From NCBI GenBank assembly GCA_013151695.1, contig JAADHW010000046.1, positions 1-34,007 of the forward strand: a stretch of DNA of 34,007 nt. Reading direction: 5' to 3'. The position numbers and the translations under genes were made by a program. Within the stretch, counting starts at the first letter, position 1, and the number at the start of each line of letters is the position of its first letter. The notes under the pieces were generated by a model. That model saw only the letters and a program-made list of their open reading frames with translations, was not told the origin of the DNA and did not search any database. This DNA is from Gammaproteobacteria bacterium (GTDB taxonomy: Bacteria; Pseudomonadota; Gammaproteobacteria; Pseudomonadales; Azotimanducaceae). Of this stretch, positions 18,615 through 28,847 are shown in pieces.

Positions 18615-19031
18615 GTGGATCTGCGTAAAATTAAGAAACTGATAGAGCTGGTAGAAGAATCAGGCATTGCTGAGCTGGAAGTATCTAGTGGCGATGAATC
18701 TGTGCGTATCGCAATGATTAGCAATACACCTCGGGTGATCAATAGCGTTCCGGTGACAGCAGCTACTGCGGTGGTTACAAGCTCATCAGCGACGAATAGC
18801 TTCGCCGTCGAGTCTCCCATGGCAGGTACGTTTTATCGATCTCCCGATCCTGAATCAGAACCTTATATAGATGTTGGCAGTACGGTGCAGGTAGGTGATG
18901 TGATCTGCGTTATTGAGAGCATGAAAATGATGCACGAAGTGCATGCAACACAGGCAGGTACGGTAGCAGAACTTTGTGTTGCTAATGCACAGCCCGTGAG
19001 CACGGGGGAAGTATTGTTTAGGTTGCTGTGA
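18615..19031 (+). CDS. accB: Biotin carboxyl carrier protein of acetyl-CoA carboxylase (variant biotinylation motif ESMKM)
   Basis: VDLRKIKKLIELVEESGIAELEVSSGDESVRI...VESPMAGTFYRSPDPESEPYIDVGSTVQVGDVICVIESMKMMHEV; GTG start. Confidence 0.92.
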   Translation: MDLRKIKKLIELVEESGIAELEVSSGDESVRIAMISNTPRVINSVPVTAATAVVTSSSATNSFAVESPMAGTFYRSPDPESEPYIDVGSTVQVGDVICVIESMKMMHEVHATQAGTVAELCVANAQPVSTGEVLFRLL

Positions 19032-19915
19032 GTTGGTTGCAGATAGAACTTAGCGTTGCACCGGTTGCTTTGCCCCGGCTGGAGCAGGCCCTGCTCAGCG
19101 TAGGCGCATTGTCCATTACTCTGCTCAGTGAAAGTGAAGTGCCTGTCTTAGAACCCAACCCCGGGGAGACACCACTTTGGTCGGGGATTCGCTTAAAAGC
19201 GTTGTTCGACCTTAACGTTGATATGGCACAAGTTCGCCGCAAGCTTGTCGAAACTGTAGAGCTGAGTGCTTGTGAACTTGAGGTGACCTTTGTTGGGAAC
19301 ACAGACTGGCTGGGTATTTCTCGGCAGCATGCAGTTAATGAAGTTTTTGCCGATCGACTTTGGCTCATGCCCAAAGATCAGCCCACCAATGCGCAATCGC
19401 ACCTTGTGCCGCTGAGGTTAGAGCCTGGCATGGCCTTTGGTTCTGGTACCCATCCAACCACGCGACTGTGCCTTGCGTGGATTGCCCAGCACGTTCACCC
19501 GGGCCAAAGGGTACTCGACTTTGGCTGTGGTTCCGGAATATTAGGTATTGCGGCAGCGCTATTGGGTGCCGAAGTGGTTGCGGTAGACCATGATGAGCAA
19601 GCGGTGATAGCGACCTTACAAAACGCGGCCTACAATGAACTAAGCGAACAACAAATAAAGGTACTTGGACTTAGCCAGTGGGATGTCCAGCAACAATACA
19701 ATTCTTTCGATGTTTTGGTGGCCAACATATTGGCTGGGCCCCTAAAACAATTGGCACCGAATTTTGAATACGTGATGAAACAGGATAAGGCGGCAATTAT
19801 TCTGTCGGGTTTGCTGCTTGACCAAGGCGAAGATGTCATGCGTAGTTATGCATCAACTTCTTTTACAACGCCCTCGAGCGAGGCTGGTTGGTTGTGTTTG
19901 ATTGGTCATGTCTGA
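19028..19915 (+). CDS. prmA: Ribosomal protein L11 methyltransferase
   Basis: GMAFGSGTHPTTRLCLAWI; VLDFGCGSGILGIAAALLGA; VANILAGPLKQLAP. GTGA overlap with accB. Confidence 0.94.
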   Translation: MSWLQIELSVAPVALPRLEQALLSVGALSITLLSESEVPVLEPNPGETPLWSGIRLKALFDLNVDMAQVRRKLVETVELSACELEVTFVGNTDWLGISRQHAVNEVFADRLWLMPKDQPTNAQSHLVPLRLEPGMAFGSGTHPTTRLCLAWIAQHVHPGQRVLDFGCGSGILGIAAALLGAEVVAVDHDEQAVIATLQNAAYNELSEQQIKVLGLSQWDVQQQYNSFDVLVANILAGPLKQLAPNFEYVMKQDKAAIILSGLLLDQGEDVMRSYASTSFTTPSSEAGWLCLIGHV

Positions 19916-21167
19916 AGACGCCCTAGATCCCTTAGTTACGCAGTGCCCAAACTGTGATACGCGCTTTCGGGTGACTGAGCAACAGTTGCGCGTAGCTTCT
20001 GGCCGGGTACGTTGTGGTGCTTGTTTGACCGTTTTTGAGGGTACAAGCTACCTGTTGATAGATGGCGAACCTTTAGCGTCTGGCGACAGCGAAGATGACG
20101 TGGATGCACTGCTTGATGAGATTGCGAGTTCTCCAGAGAAGGCAGATCTGCATGATGCCAGCGAGGCTTCGCAGGATGACGCGGCGAGCCCCTCGGAACA
20201 CGCTGATCTAGATGCACTAGAAGCCGACCTCATGGCAGAGTTACGCGGCGAGCCAACACCTACTGCGGCAAACGTCAGTGACGTAGCGGAAGAAAAACAA
20301 CAGGAGAGCCTAAAAGAGATCACAGTTGAGGCCAGCGAAGAACCCTCAATACAATCGGCAGAGCCGAAAGAGTCGGATGACTTGGATAAGGATGATGCTG
20401 ATAAGGATGACGCTGATAAGGATGACTCTGATGGGGATGATTCTGATAAGAATGAATCGTCTGCCTGGTCTGACGATATCGTCGAAGATGCTTGGTCCGA
20501 AAGTGCTGACGCCGAGGGTGAGTTAGAGGGCCAAGGTGAGCATAAAGCTGGGCAACCCCCGCAACTTCAGGTTACTGAAACATCGATATCGCCTGAACCA
20601 AGGCGCCCAAATGTGCCCGATGAATCTGCGGCGGTCGCATCGCTTTCCTTACCTTCGCCTTCATTATTAGAAGATGACGCCAATTTGCAAGCACCTCGAC
20701 AACGAGTTTGGGTCAGTTGGTTGTTGCTATTTTTGGGGCTCGTTGCACTACCGGCTCAAGTTTTATGGTTTCAATTCGACAGTTGGGGAAAGGACGACGC
20801 CTTTCGTCCGTTGTATGCACAAATTTGCGGCGTGGTGGGATGTGAGCTGCCGATTAAGCATGACGTGAGCCTGATCAGTGCTAAAGATGCAGTGCTTAGG
20901 GATCATCCCGACCGAGATGACGCTCTAATATACGATGCTTTGCTCATCAATAATGCAGATTTTCCGCAACCTTTCCCGATCATCGAGCTGATACTCACTT
21001 CTTTGAATGGCAATCTAGTCGCGGGCCGTCGATTTCAGCCCGGTGAATACTTGCGTGGCGAAGTGGTGGCGCAGCAAATGATGCAGCCTCGAACACCAGT
21101 GCATATTTCTATTCAAATGCAAGACCCGGGGGAAGACAGTTTGAACTACCGAGTCGTTTTTCGGTGA
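19908..21167 (+). CDS. DUF3426 / MJ0042-type zinc-ribbon membrane protein
   Basis: CPNCDTRFRVTEQQLRVASGRVRCGACLTVFEG at the N-terminus; acidic middle; TM segment VSWLLLFLGLVALPAQVLWFQ; C-terminal DUF3426-like domain. Confidence 0.85.
   Translation: MSEDALDPLVTQCPNCDTRFRVTEQQLRVASGRVRCGACLTVFEGTSYLLIDGEPLASGDSEDDVDALLDEIASSPEKADLHDASEASQDDAASPSEHADLDALEADLMAELRGEPTPTAANVSDVAEEKQQESLKEITVEASEEPSIQSAEPKESDDLDKDDADKDDADKDDSDGDDSDKNESSAWSDDIVEDAWSESADAEGELEGQGEHKAGQPPQLQVTETSISPEPRRPNVPDESAAVASLSLPSPSLLEDDANLQAPRQRVWVSWLLLFLGLVALPAQVLWFQFDSWGKDDAFRPLYAQICGVVGCELPIKHDVSLISAKDAVLRDHPDRDDALIYDALLINNADFPQPFPIIELILTSLNGNLVAGRRFQPGEYLRGEVVAQQMMQPRTPVHISIQMQDPGEDSLNYRVVFR
20385..20459. repeat. 15-bp in-frame tandem repeat (GATAAGGATGAYKCT) x5
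   Basis: Encodes DKDDA-DKDDA-DKDDS-DGDDS-DKNES within the DUF3426 protein. Confidence 0.9.
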
Positions 21168-21279
21168 CTGCGCTCTCGTGGCCAAATAGTGGGTGCAGAT
21201 AGGTAGGTGGCCGATGGTTAAGTAAAAGGCTTGCGCTTAGGTGTCGTGGCGCTGTTTACTAGCCGGCCAAAACATTTTG

Positions 21280-21663
21280 ATGGAAACTAACATGCTTGGA
21301 TATGTAACAATCGGTGTAAGCGACATGGCGAGCGCCGAAAGCTTCTACGGTCCTCTACTTGCTGAAGTAGGCGCCACGCAACTGTTTGGTCAAGATCGCA
21401 TCAAGTTCTACGGCACAGGTCCGGATGCTGCAATGTTGGCCATTTGTACCCCCTACGATGAGCAGGCACCGAACTGTGGAAACGGCAACATGATTGCGAT
21501 TCCGGGTGGCTCACGCGAAGGTGTAGACAAACTTTATGCAAAAGCAATGGAGTTGGGCGCCAAGGATGAAGGTGAGCCTGGCGATCGCCTGCCGATCTTC
21601 TACGGAGGGTATGTGCGCGACCCCGACGGAAATAAGTTGTGCTTTTTCGAAATGAAAATGTAA
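21280..21663 (+). CDS. VOC-family (glyoxalase/bleomycin-resistance fold) protein
   Basis: MLGYVTIGVSDMASAESFYGPLLAEVGA ... YVRDPDGNKLCFFEMK. Start at 21280 or 21292. Confidence 0.82.
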   Translation: METNMLGYVTIGVSDMASAESFYGPLLAEVGATQLFGQDRIKFYGTGPDAAMLAICTPYDEQAPNCGNGNMIAIPGGSREGVDKLYAKAMELGAKDEGEPGDRLPIFYGGYVRDPDGNKLCFFEMKM

Positions 21664-21753
21664 CATTTGACCCCGAGCTGGGGGCACTTTGTGTTCCCAG
21701 TATCCACTTTTAGCGAGTATGATGTGCGACCTTGCCGTTACATCCAACACTGC

Positions 21754-22728
21754 ATGCACATCGGTCCCTTCAAACTACGAAACAATATCGCTCTAGCGCC
21801 TATGGCGGGTCTTACAGATGTCCCGTTTCGCAGCCTTGCGTGGCGGTTCGGGGTTGGCTATATGGTCAGCGAGATGGTCGCAAGTCAACCTCAGCTTTGG
21901 GATACGGGTAAGAGTAGCTTGCGACGTGTGCCGGTGCCTGGGGCCTTTCCGGTGGCTGTGCAAATCGCGGGTACAGAACCTCAAGTGATGGCAGACGCCG
22001 CTAGGCGACATGTTGATTCAGGAGTCCAGGTGATCGATATCAACTTTGGTTGCCCGGCGAAGAAGGTTTGTAAGAAATCAGCAGGTTCGGCATTGTTGGC
22101 AGATAGCGCCCAAATCGGCCGAATTGTAGAAGCGGTAGCACGGGCCGTCGATGTGCCAGTTACTGTTAAAACTCGCACCGGGCTAACTCCCAACGATGAT
22201 TTGGGTGTTGTTGCGGGGGTTATCGCTGCAGCTGCGGGTGCGCAGCTCATTGTCATGCATGGCCGCAGTAAAGGGTGCAAATTTGTCGGCCAAATCGATT
22301 ATCGAAATGTTCGTAGGTTAAAACAGGCGGTGAGTATTCCTGTTTTAGTCAATGGTGATATCACCGATGTAGCTTCTGCGGCGATAGCGCTAGAACAATC
22401 ACAAGCAGATGGTCTGATGATTGGGCGCGCAGCGATCGGGCGGCCTTGGCTGTTTGCTGAACTCGCTGGCAGTGATGTGCCTTCATTGCGAGAAAAATGG
22501 CAAGTTGTGTTAGCGCATATCTGCGCTATGCATGAATTTTACGGAGAAGAAGCAGGGGTGCGAATTGCCCGCAAACACATAGCGGCATATTTCGCTGAAC
22601 TCGGCGTGGCAAAACCTACCCGAACAATGCAGACCATAGCTAAAGCCGATGAACAAATCTCCATGCTTCGTCAGATCGCGGACAGGCAATTGATTGATGA
22701 CGCGCAGAACTTGGTGGATGCGGCCTAA
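21754..22728 (+). CDS. dusB: tRNA-dihydrouridine synthase B
   Basis: MHIGPFKLRNNIALAPMAGLTDVPFRSLAWRFG; INFGCPAKKVCKKSAGSALL; VMHGRSKGCKFVGQIDY; GLMIGRAAIGRPWLF. Confidence 0.93.
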   Translation: MHIGPFKLRNNIALAPMAGLTDVPFRSLAWRFGVGYMVSEMVASQPQLWDTGKSSLRRVPVPGAFPVAVQIAGTEPQVMADAARRHVDSGVQVIDINFGCPAKKVCKKSAGSALLADSAQIGRIVEAVARAVDVPVTVKTRTGLTPNDDLGVVAGVIAAAAGAQLIVMHGRSKGCKFVGQIDYRNVRRLKQAVSIPVLVNGDITDVASAAIALEQSQADGLMIGRAAIGRPWLFAELAGSDVPSLREKWQVVLAHICAMHEFYGEEAGVRIARKHIAAYFAELGVAKPTRTMQTIAKADEQISMLRQIADRQLIDDAQNLVDAA

Positions 22729-22776
22729 CGTCGGCAGGTTTCTCGAATAGTCGACCAACAATTAGAAATAGGGGGA

Positions 22777-24324
22777 ATGGTGCCAGGGATAGAGGTACGG
22801 CGGGCGCTAATAAGTGTTTCAGATAAGACAGGTATTGTTGAGCTGGGTAAAGGGTTAGCGGCAGCAGGTGTAGAAATATTATCCACCGGCGGCACGTTTC
22901 GGGTTTTGAATGAAGCTGGAATCGTTGTAACAGAAGTTTCTGACTATACCGGTTTTCCAGAGATGATGGACGGGCGGGTTAAGACACTTCACCCTAAGGT
23001 ACATGGGGGGATTTTAGGCAGACGGGCTGTAGATGACGATGTCATGGCTGAGCACGGAATTGCACCCATCGACATGGTAGTGGTCAACCTCTACCCCTTT
23101 GCAGCGACAATTCAACGTGAAGATTGTACAGAACAACTGGCCATTGAAAATATTGATATCGGTGGACCTGCCATGCTGCGATCTTCAGCTAAGAACCACC
23201 AAGATGTGTTAGTGGTGGTTGACCCTGCAGACTATGAACACGTGTTAGCAAAGCTGACGGAAAGCATAGACTATGATATGCGACGGCAATTCGCCGTCAA
23301 AGCATTTAGGCACACAGCCCAATACGATGCCACTGTTGCAGCGTATCTTGGTGCGTCTGAAGCACTTCCAGACAGCATCACGTTGACCTTTAGTAAGATG
23401 AATGAAATGCGCTACGGGGAAAACCCTCATCAGCAAGCGGCATTCTACACTGAGGTGACTGGTACCAAGAGTGGCAATATTGCCAATTACCAACAATTTC
23501 AAGGTAAGACACTTTCTTATAACAATATTGCAGATACAGATGCAGCGTTGGAATGTGTGAAAGTGTTTGATGAGCCAGCCTGCGTCATAGTGAAACATGC
23601 TAATCCTTGTGGGGTTGGCGTGGCCGGCGATATCAGTGACGCGTACAATAAGGCGTTCGACACAGATACCAGCTCTGCGTTCGGCGGCATCATTGCCTTC
23701 AACCGGCCTTTGAGCGGGCCGCTCTTGGCGCATATTTTGGAGCGCCAGTTTGTTGAAGTCGTAATTGCCCCCACTGTGCAGGCAGATGCTGTGGAAGTTG
23801 CCAAGCAGAAAAAAAATGTACGTTTATTAGCTTGTGGCAAATTTACTGGTTTGTCTCGGGGCATAGACTTTAAGCGGGTAGGCGGTGGCTTGCTGGTACA
23901 AAGCGCAGACGAAATGTGTCTGGATGATAATGCATTAAAAGTTGTCACGCAGACTCAGCCCACCCAGCAACAAATGCAGGATCTTATGTTTGCCTGGAAG
24001 GTGGCTTGGTTTGTTAAATCTAACGCGATTGTTTATGCCAGAGATTTACAAACTGTAGGGGTTGGCGCAGGTCAAATGGCACGGGTGATGAGTGCGAAAA
24101 TAGCTGGAATGAAGGCTCAAGAAGCCGGTATTCCAGTGGCTGGTGCGGTGATGGCATCTGACGCATTTTTTCCTTTCCGTGACAGCATAGATGCTGCTGC
24201 TGCTGATGGTATCAGTGCCGTTATTCAACCCGGCGGTTCTATGCGAGATGGTGAAGTTATCGAAGCCGCTAACGAACATGGTCTGGCAATGGTATTTACC
24301 GGTGTTCGTCATTTTCGACACTAA
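22777..24324 (+). CDS. purH: Bifunctional AICAR transformylase/IMP cyclohydrolase
   Basis: [77 protein letters not shown]-terminus. Confidence 0.97.
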   Translation: MVPGIEVRRALISVSDKTGIVELGKGLAAAGVEILSTGGTFRVLNEAGIVVTEVSDYTGFPEMMDGRVKTLHPKVHGGILGRRAVDDDVMAEHGIAPIDMVVVNLYPFAATIQREDCTEQLAIENIDIGGPAMLRSSAKNHQDVLVVVDPADYEHVLAKLTESIDYDMRRQFAVKAFRHTAQYDATVAAYLGASEALPDSITLTFSKMNEMRYGENPHQQAAFYTEVTGTKSGNIANYQQFQGKTLSYNNIADTDAALECVKVFDEPACVIVKHANPCGVGVAGDISDAYNKAFDTDTSSAFGGIIAFNRPLSGPLLAHILERQFVEVVIAPTVQADAVEVAKQKKNVRLLACGKFTGLSRGIDFKRVGGGLLVQSADEMCLDDNALKVVTQTQPTQQQMQDLMFAWKVAWFVKSNAIVYARDLQTVGVGAGQMARVMSAKIAGMKAQEAGIPVAGAVMASDAFFPFRDSIDAAAADGISAVIQPGGSMRDGEVIEAANEHGLAMVFTGVRHFRH

Positions 24325-24363
24325 GAAATGAACGTGGCAATTTAACCAACACGAGGAATAGGT

Positions 24364-25639
24364 GATGAAGGTATTGGTGATTGGAGCAGGCGGGCGAGAG
24401 CATGCGCTGGCCTGGCGTCTAAGCCAAAGTGCTGGGGTTGAAGAGGTATTGGTTGCCCCGGGTAACGCAGGTACAGGGCTAGAAGAAGGCCTGCGTAACG
24501 TAGATATTGCGGTCGATGAATTTGATGCGCTGTTGAATTTGGTCGAGCAAGAAAAAATTGGCTTCACGATGGTGGGTCCTGAAGTGCCACTGGTCGCTGG
24601 TATTGTTGATTATTTTGCGCAAGCCGGACACCCATGTTTTGGTCCGACCCAGGCTGCAGCTCAACTGGAAGGATCTAAATCTTTTAGCAAAGAGTTTCTG
24701 GCGCGGTATGACATTCCAACCGCAGCCTATGAATCGTTTACTGATGCTGATAAAGCCAAGGCGTTTATTTCTGCGCAAGGTGTCCCCATTGTCATCAAGG
24801 CTGACGGCTTGGCCGCAGGCAAGGGGGTGGTGGTGGCGACAAGTATTCAACAAGCTTACTCTGCTGTGGAGGCTATGCTCAGTGAAAAAGCCCTAGGTGA
24901 TGCAGGTGCAAAGGTGGTTGTTGAGGAATTTATCGCCGGTGAAGAAGCGAGTTTCATATGTTTATGTGACGGGAAAACTGCAATTCCGTTCGCATCCTCG
25001 CAAGATCACAAAGCCCGTGATGATGGAGATACAGGACCTAATACAGGCGGGATGGGGGCTTACTCTCCTGCACCGGTCATCGATGCGCAGATGCATCAAA
25101 AGGTCATGCAACAAGTCATCGAACCAACCCTTGCCGGAATGGCGGCTGATGGTATTGCCTACACAGGTTTTTTGTATGCCGGTTTAATGATCACACCCCA
25201 GGGACAACCTAAGGTCATCGAATTTAATTGCCGGTTTGGTGATCCCGAAGCACAGCCGGTGATGATGCGTCTTCAGTCTGATTTGCTCGAGGTATGTCAA
25301 AAGGCTTTGGCTGGGGAGTTGGCGGGTACCCAACTCGAATTTGATGCTCGCACAGCCTTAGGGGTGGTGATGGCCGCCGGTGGTTATCCGCAAAGCTATG
25401 ACAAAGGCGAACCAATCAGTGGTTTAGACAAAGAATTGTTTGACACCAAGGTATTTCATGCGGGTACGGCGATGCATGCCAATGAGGTTGTTACCAATGG
25501 CGGGCGGGTTCTTTGTGTGGTGGGTCTCGGTGCGAGCGTGTCCAATGCCCAAGCGCGCGCATATGAGCGTGTGGATACTATTGGCTGGCGTAATCAATAC
25601 TACCGTAAAGATATTGGGCATCGTGCATTAAACCGTTAG
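24364..25639 (+). CDS. purD: Phosphoribosylamine-glycine ligase
   Basis: MKVLVIGAGGREHALAWRLSQS; VIKADGLAAGKGVVVA; SSQDHKARDDGDTGPNTGGMGAYSPAP; EFNCRFGDPEAQPVMMRL. Confidence 0.96.
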
Positions 25640-25740
25640 TCGTGGCTTGCCACATCAGAAGTTCCCTGGGGTTAATCTCTCACCCCTTACATTGACAAAA
25701 AGCGATAGCCGTATGCGGCTGTTGGGCGCAAATTGTCCCT

Positions 25741-26667
25741 ATGTTGCTACATCAGATTCAGCGCATCGAAGAGTTTTCTCAGGTTCCTAATTGTGAATTG
25801 AGAAGTTTGGCCAGCTCTGCACAGGTATTGTGTATTCCAACAGAACGTTGGGTGGTACAGAATCGTAAAGAAATGAGAAGCCACTTCTATTTGCTCAAAG
25901 GTACTGTCGCTACCCTCATGCCAAAGCGGGTTGTAAAAAGTGTCACCTCTGGCACAGTGCGCCACTTCTATCCTGGTTGTGAGGCGGTGCGTACAAAAAC
26001 TTCCTGCCAAATTCTTCTCGTTGCCGATTCCCGCCGAGAGTTCCTAATGAGTTATGGCCAAGCTGCTTTGAACGCAAAAACTTCACAAGCTGAAGGATGG
26101 CTACGGAATTTCCTTGGTTCGCATATGGTGCGTAACTTGGAGCCTAAACAATGGCAACAACTGCTTAGCAGCTTCAAAGTACAACATTTTCGTCAAGGTG
26201 CAGATTTGTTGTGCTGTGGCGATAGTGCCGATTGTTGCTTTGTAGTTGAGCAAGGACACGGCGTGGTTCATCGTGGCTCCACGACTCTGCGTCACCTCGC
26301 CCCTGGAGATTTTTTCGGAGAAGATGCACTGATACTCAATGGCCGGCGAAACGCCAATGTCACAGCGTTGGATGACATGGTGGTGCATGAAGTGCCGCGG
26401 AAAGTTTTTAGCGAAGTTATTTTACGGACCCTGGTGCACAGTGTTGGACAGGCTGGCGTAGGAATTACCTTAAAGCTAGGTGAGAATGTAGTGGCAGGTG
26501 CAGTATCGATATCCCTGCATCTGATTCGTGATCAAGCAACCCAGCTAGACCATAGGGTCAGCTACTATGTTGACGGCGGCAGTGTTGAACAGAGAACTTT
26601 GTGTGCGTTTTTACTTCTCCAGCGTGGCATCCGTTGTTTTCCTGTTATCCCTAATCTCTGTTCCTAA
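25741..26667 (+). CDS. Tandem cyclic-nucleotide-binding-domain protein with C-terminal rhodanese-like domain lacking the catalytic Cys
   Basis: Second CNB domain is clear (FRQGADLLCCGDSADCCFVVEQGHGVV...LAPGDFFGEDALILNGRRNANVTALDDMVVHEV); the first is divergent. C-terminal VVAGAVSISLHLIRDQATQLDHRVSYYVDGGSVEQRTLCAFLLLQRGIRCFPV resembles the rhodanese end. Confidence 0.75.
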   Translation: MLLHQIQRIEEFSQVPNCELRSLASSAQVLCIPTERWVVQNRKEMRSHFYLLKGTVATLMPKRVVKSVTSGTVRHFYPGCEAVRTKTSCQILLVADSRREFLMSYGQAALNAKTSQAEGWLRNFLGSHMVRNLEPKQWQQLLSSFKVQHFRQGADLLCCGDSADCCFVVEQGHGVVHRGSTTLRHLAPGDFFGEDALILNGRRNANVTALDDMVVHEVPRKVFSEVILRTLVHSVGQAGVGITLKLGENVVAGAVSISLHLIRDQATQLDHRVSYYVDGGSVEQRTLCAFLLLQRGIRCFPVIPNLCS

Positions 26668-28139
26668 GCGGGAACAGTTCTGTCAGCTGCCCAAGCGCGT
26701 AGTGAGCTAATGCTCTCGGCGCGTAGAACTGCGATGGGAAAGGTACGGTCAACGGCGGAAATAATGTCGTGTTGTGAAGTTTCACCGTCGCGAGCAGCGG
26801 CTAAATAGCGAGCTGATACAACAGCTTCCTCAATTTCTGCGCCGGTAAAATCGTCCGCGCACTGTGCCAGAGCGGTGAGATCAAAATTGTTCGGATCGAG
26901 GCCTCTTTTGGCGATATGAATACGAAAAATCTCTCGCCGCACTTCTTGATTAGGCAGGTCGATAAAGAAGGTTTCATCTAGGCGCCCCTTGCGCATTAGT
27001 TCTGGCGGCAACCCTGTGATGTCGTTGGAAGTAGCAACAATGAAAACCGGACTATCGTTCTCCGCCATCCAAGTTAACAGTGTTCCCAACACTCGGTGAG
27101 AAGTTGCATTGTCTCCCTGGCCGGTTGCCAAGCCCTTTTCTATTTCGTCCATCCAAAGTACGCAAGGTGCCATTTGTTCCGCTTGTTTAAGGGAGTTTCT
27201 TAAGTTTCGTTCGGTTTCGCCAAAATACTTGTTGTATAGGGTGCCAAAATCCAAACGTAACAACGGGATGGACCAAAAGCCTGCCACTGCTTTTGCAGCT
27301 AAACTCTTGCCTCCGCCTTGAACTCCCAACAGCAAAATTCCCTTGGGCCTGTCCGGTTGTGATCTTATTAGTGCATCTCGACGCAACTCTAGCCAATTTT
27401 TTAAGTTTAATAACCCGGCAACATTGGAGAATCGTTCTGTGTCGTATTCGAAATGCAATACGCCTTCCGCGTCCATGAGTTCGAATTTCAATTTGTTGAT
27501 TTCAGGAATGTCAGATTCGGTTATGGCACCATCTGTTTGGATGGCATGGCGGACCAATCTTTGTGCATCGGCGTGAGATACCCCACGCAAGTTTGCGATG
27601 AGCTTCTGTAACGTTGCATTGTCAGTTCGTACTTTCTTTCCCTTATTGTTCTCTGCCCAGTGTTGCGCTTGGCTACGTACCATGCTCATCAACTCGTCGT
27701 CGCTGGGTAGCCGTAGGTGTAAGTTGGCAGACATGTGTCCAACTTCTGTTGGAATTTTTAGTTGATGACTGACTAGTACAACGGTGTTGCCATTTTTGTT
27801 ATATGCGAAGGCGATGTCTTTAAGATAGCGAATGTTCTTGGCTTCGTCTTTGAGGTAGGGGTGGAAATCACATAACACGTATAGGCCAGGTCCAGGCGTT
27901 GTCGCGATGTGTTTAAGAACTTCTTCTGGTTCATCGTACTCGCTTGCTTCACGCCCCGGCCTTTCTCCAAAACCAGCTAGTTTGAGGCCGTTGGTAATGG
28001 TCCATTCATAATAGGAGAGATTACGTTGCATGGCAAAGCGCAAAAGTAATGCCAATACGCGCTGTTCGTCTGGTGATTCGATGCCAATGATGGGGACTTG
28101 CGCATCGAGCAATACATTCAAGTCTTTGGAATCGGCCAT
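26664..28139 (-). CDS. Ycf46-type AAA+ ATPase
   Basis: [95 protein letters not shown] chosen at MADSKDLNV. Confidence 0.85.
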   Translation of the reverse strand: MADSKDLNVLLDAQVPIIGIESPDEQRVLALLLRFAMQRNLSYYEWTITNGLKLAGFGERPGREASEYDEPEEVLKHIATTPGPGLYVLCDFHPYLKDEAKNIRYLKDIAFAYNKNGNTVVLVSHQLKIPTEVGHMSANLHLRLPSDDELMSMVRSQAQHWAENNKGKKVRTDNATLQKLIANLRGVSHADAQRLVRHAIQTDGAITESDIPEINKLKFELMDAEGVLHFEYDTERFSNVAGLLNLKNWLELRRDALIRSQPDRPKGILLLGVQGGGKSLAAKAVAGFWSIPLLRLDFGTLYNKYFGETERNLRNSLKQAEQMAPCVLWMDEIEKGLATGQGDNATSHRVLGTLLTWMAENDSPVFIVATSNDITGLPPELMRKGRLDETFFIDLPNQEVRREIFRIHIAKRGLDPNNFDLTALAQCADDFTGAEIEEAVVSARYLAAARDGETSQHDIISAVDRTFPIAVLRAESISSLRAWAADRTVPA

Positions 28140-28217
28140 GGTTTTATTATGCCTTAGATAAAGGCATGATGCTGGCGTTGTGTCGCAATTCCCAATCATG
28201 AACTGTAGGAACATCAG

Positions 28218-28847
28218 TTGGCAGACCCACTTGAGAAACTCATCATCGGCTTTGATCAGGCGCTTCGAACGTTAACCGGACAAAGCGGTTCGGGCCGAGC
28301 GAGCCCAGCTCAATCCACGCCTGAAGGCGAAATGAATGAGCAACAACGTCGGCATGCGGCGGGCTTAATGCGGGTTAATCACGCGGGTGAAATATGTGCA
28401 CAAGCACTTTACGAAGGCCAAGCGCTTGCGGCGAAATCGCAACAAGCTCGCGAAACCTTATTGCAAGCCGCGGCTGAGGAACAAGATCATTTACGCTGGT
28501 GTCGCGAACGACTTGAACAACTGGATTCAACCCCTAGTGTGCTCGACCCATTGTTCTATGGGGTTTCGTTTGTGATGGGTGCGTTTGCTGGGTTAGCTGG
28601 AGATAAGGTGAGTTTGGGTTTTGTAGAGGCAACTGAAGACCAGGTGATCGCCCATCTAGATCGTCATCTGCAGGATTTGCCAGAAGAAGACCGACGCAGT
28701 CGTCTCATCATTGAGCAGATGCGTGAGGATGAACAAAAACATGCAGCACACGCATTGGCTATGGGTGGCGAAGAATTCCCCCGACCTATAAAGGCGGCCA
28801 TGACGGTGGTTTCGCAATTAATGACAAAAACTACCTATCGGGTTTGA
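28218..28847 (+). CDS. coq7: 2-polyprenyl-3-methyl-6-methoxy-1,4-benzoquinone monooxygenase (Coq7 type)
   Basis: MRVNHAGEICAQALYEGQAL; EEQDHLRWCRERL; DKVSLGFVEATEDQVIAHLDRHL; MREDEQKHAAHAL. TTG start. Confidence 0.95.
   Translation: MADPLEKLIIGFDQALRTLTGQSGSGRASPAQSTPEGEMNEQQRRHAAGLMRVNHAGEICAQALYEGQALAAKSQQARETLLQAAAEEQDHLRWCRERLEQLDSTPSVLDPLFYGVSFVMGAFAGLAGDKVSLGFVEATEDQVIAHLDRHLQDLPEEDRRSRLIIEQMREDEQKHAAHALAMGGEEFPRPIKAAMTVVSQLMTKTTYRV

Noticed and set aside
23245-23948. Long antisense ORFs within purH (162 and 143 aa)
   Set aside because: They overlap a highly conserved gene; no domain recognised.
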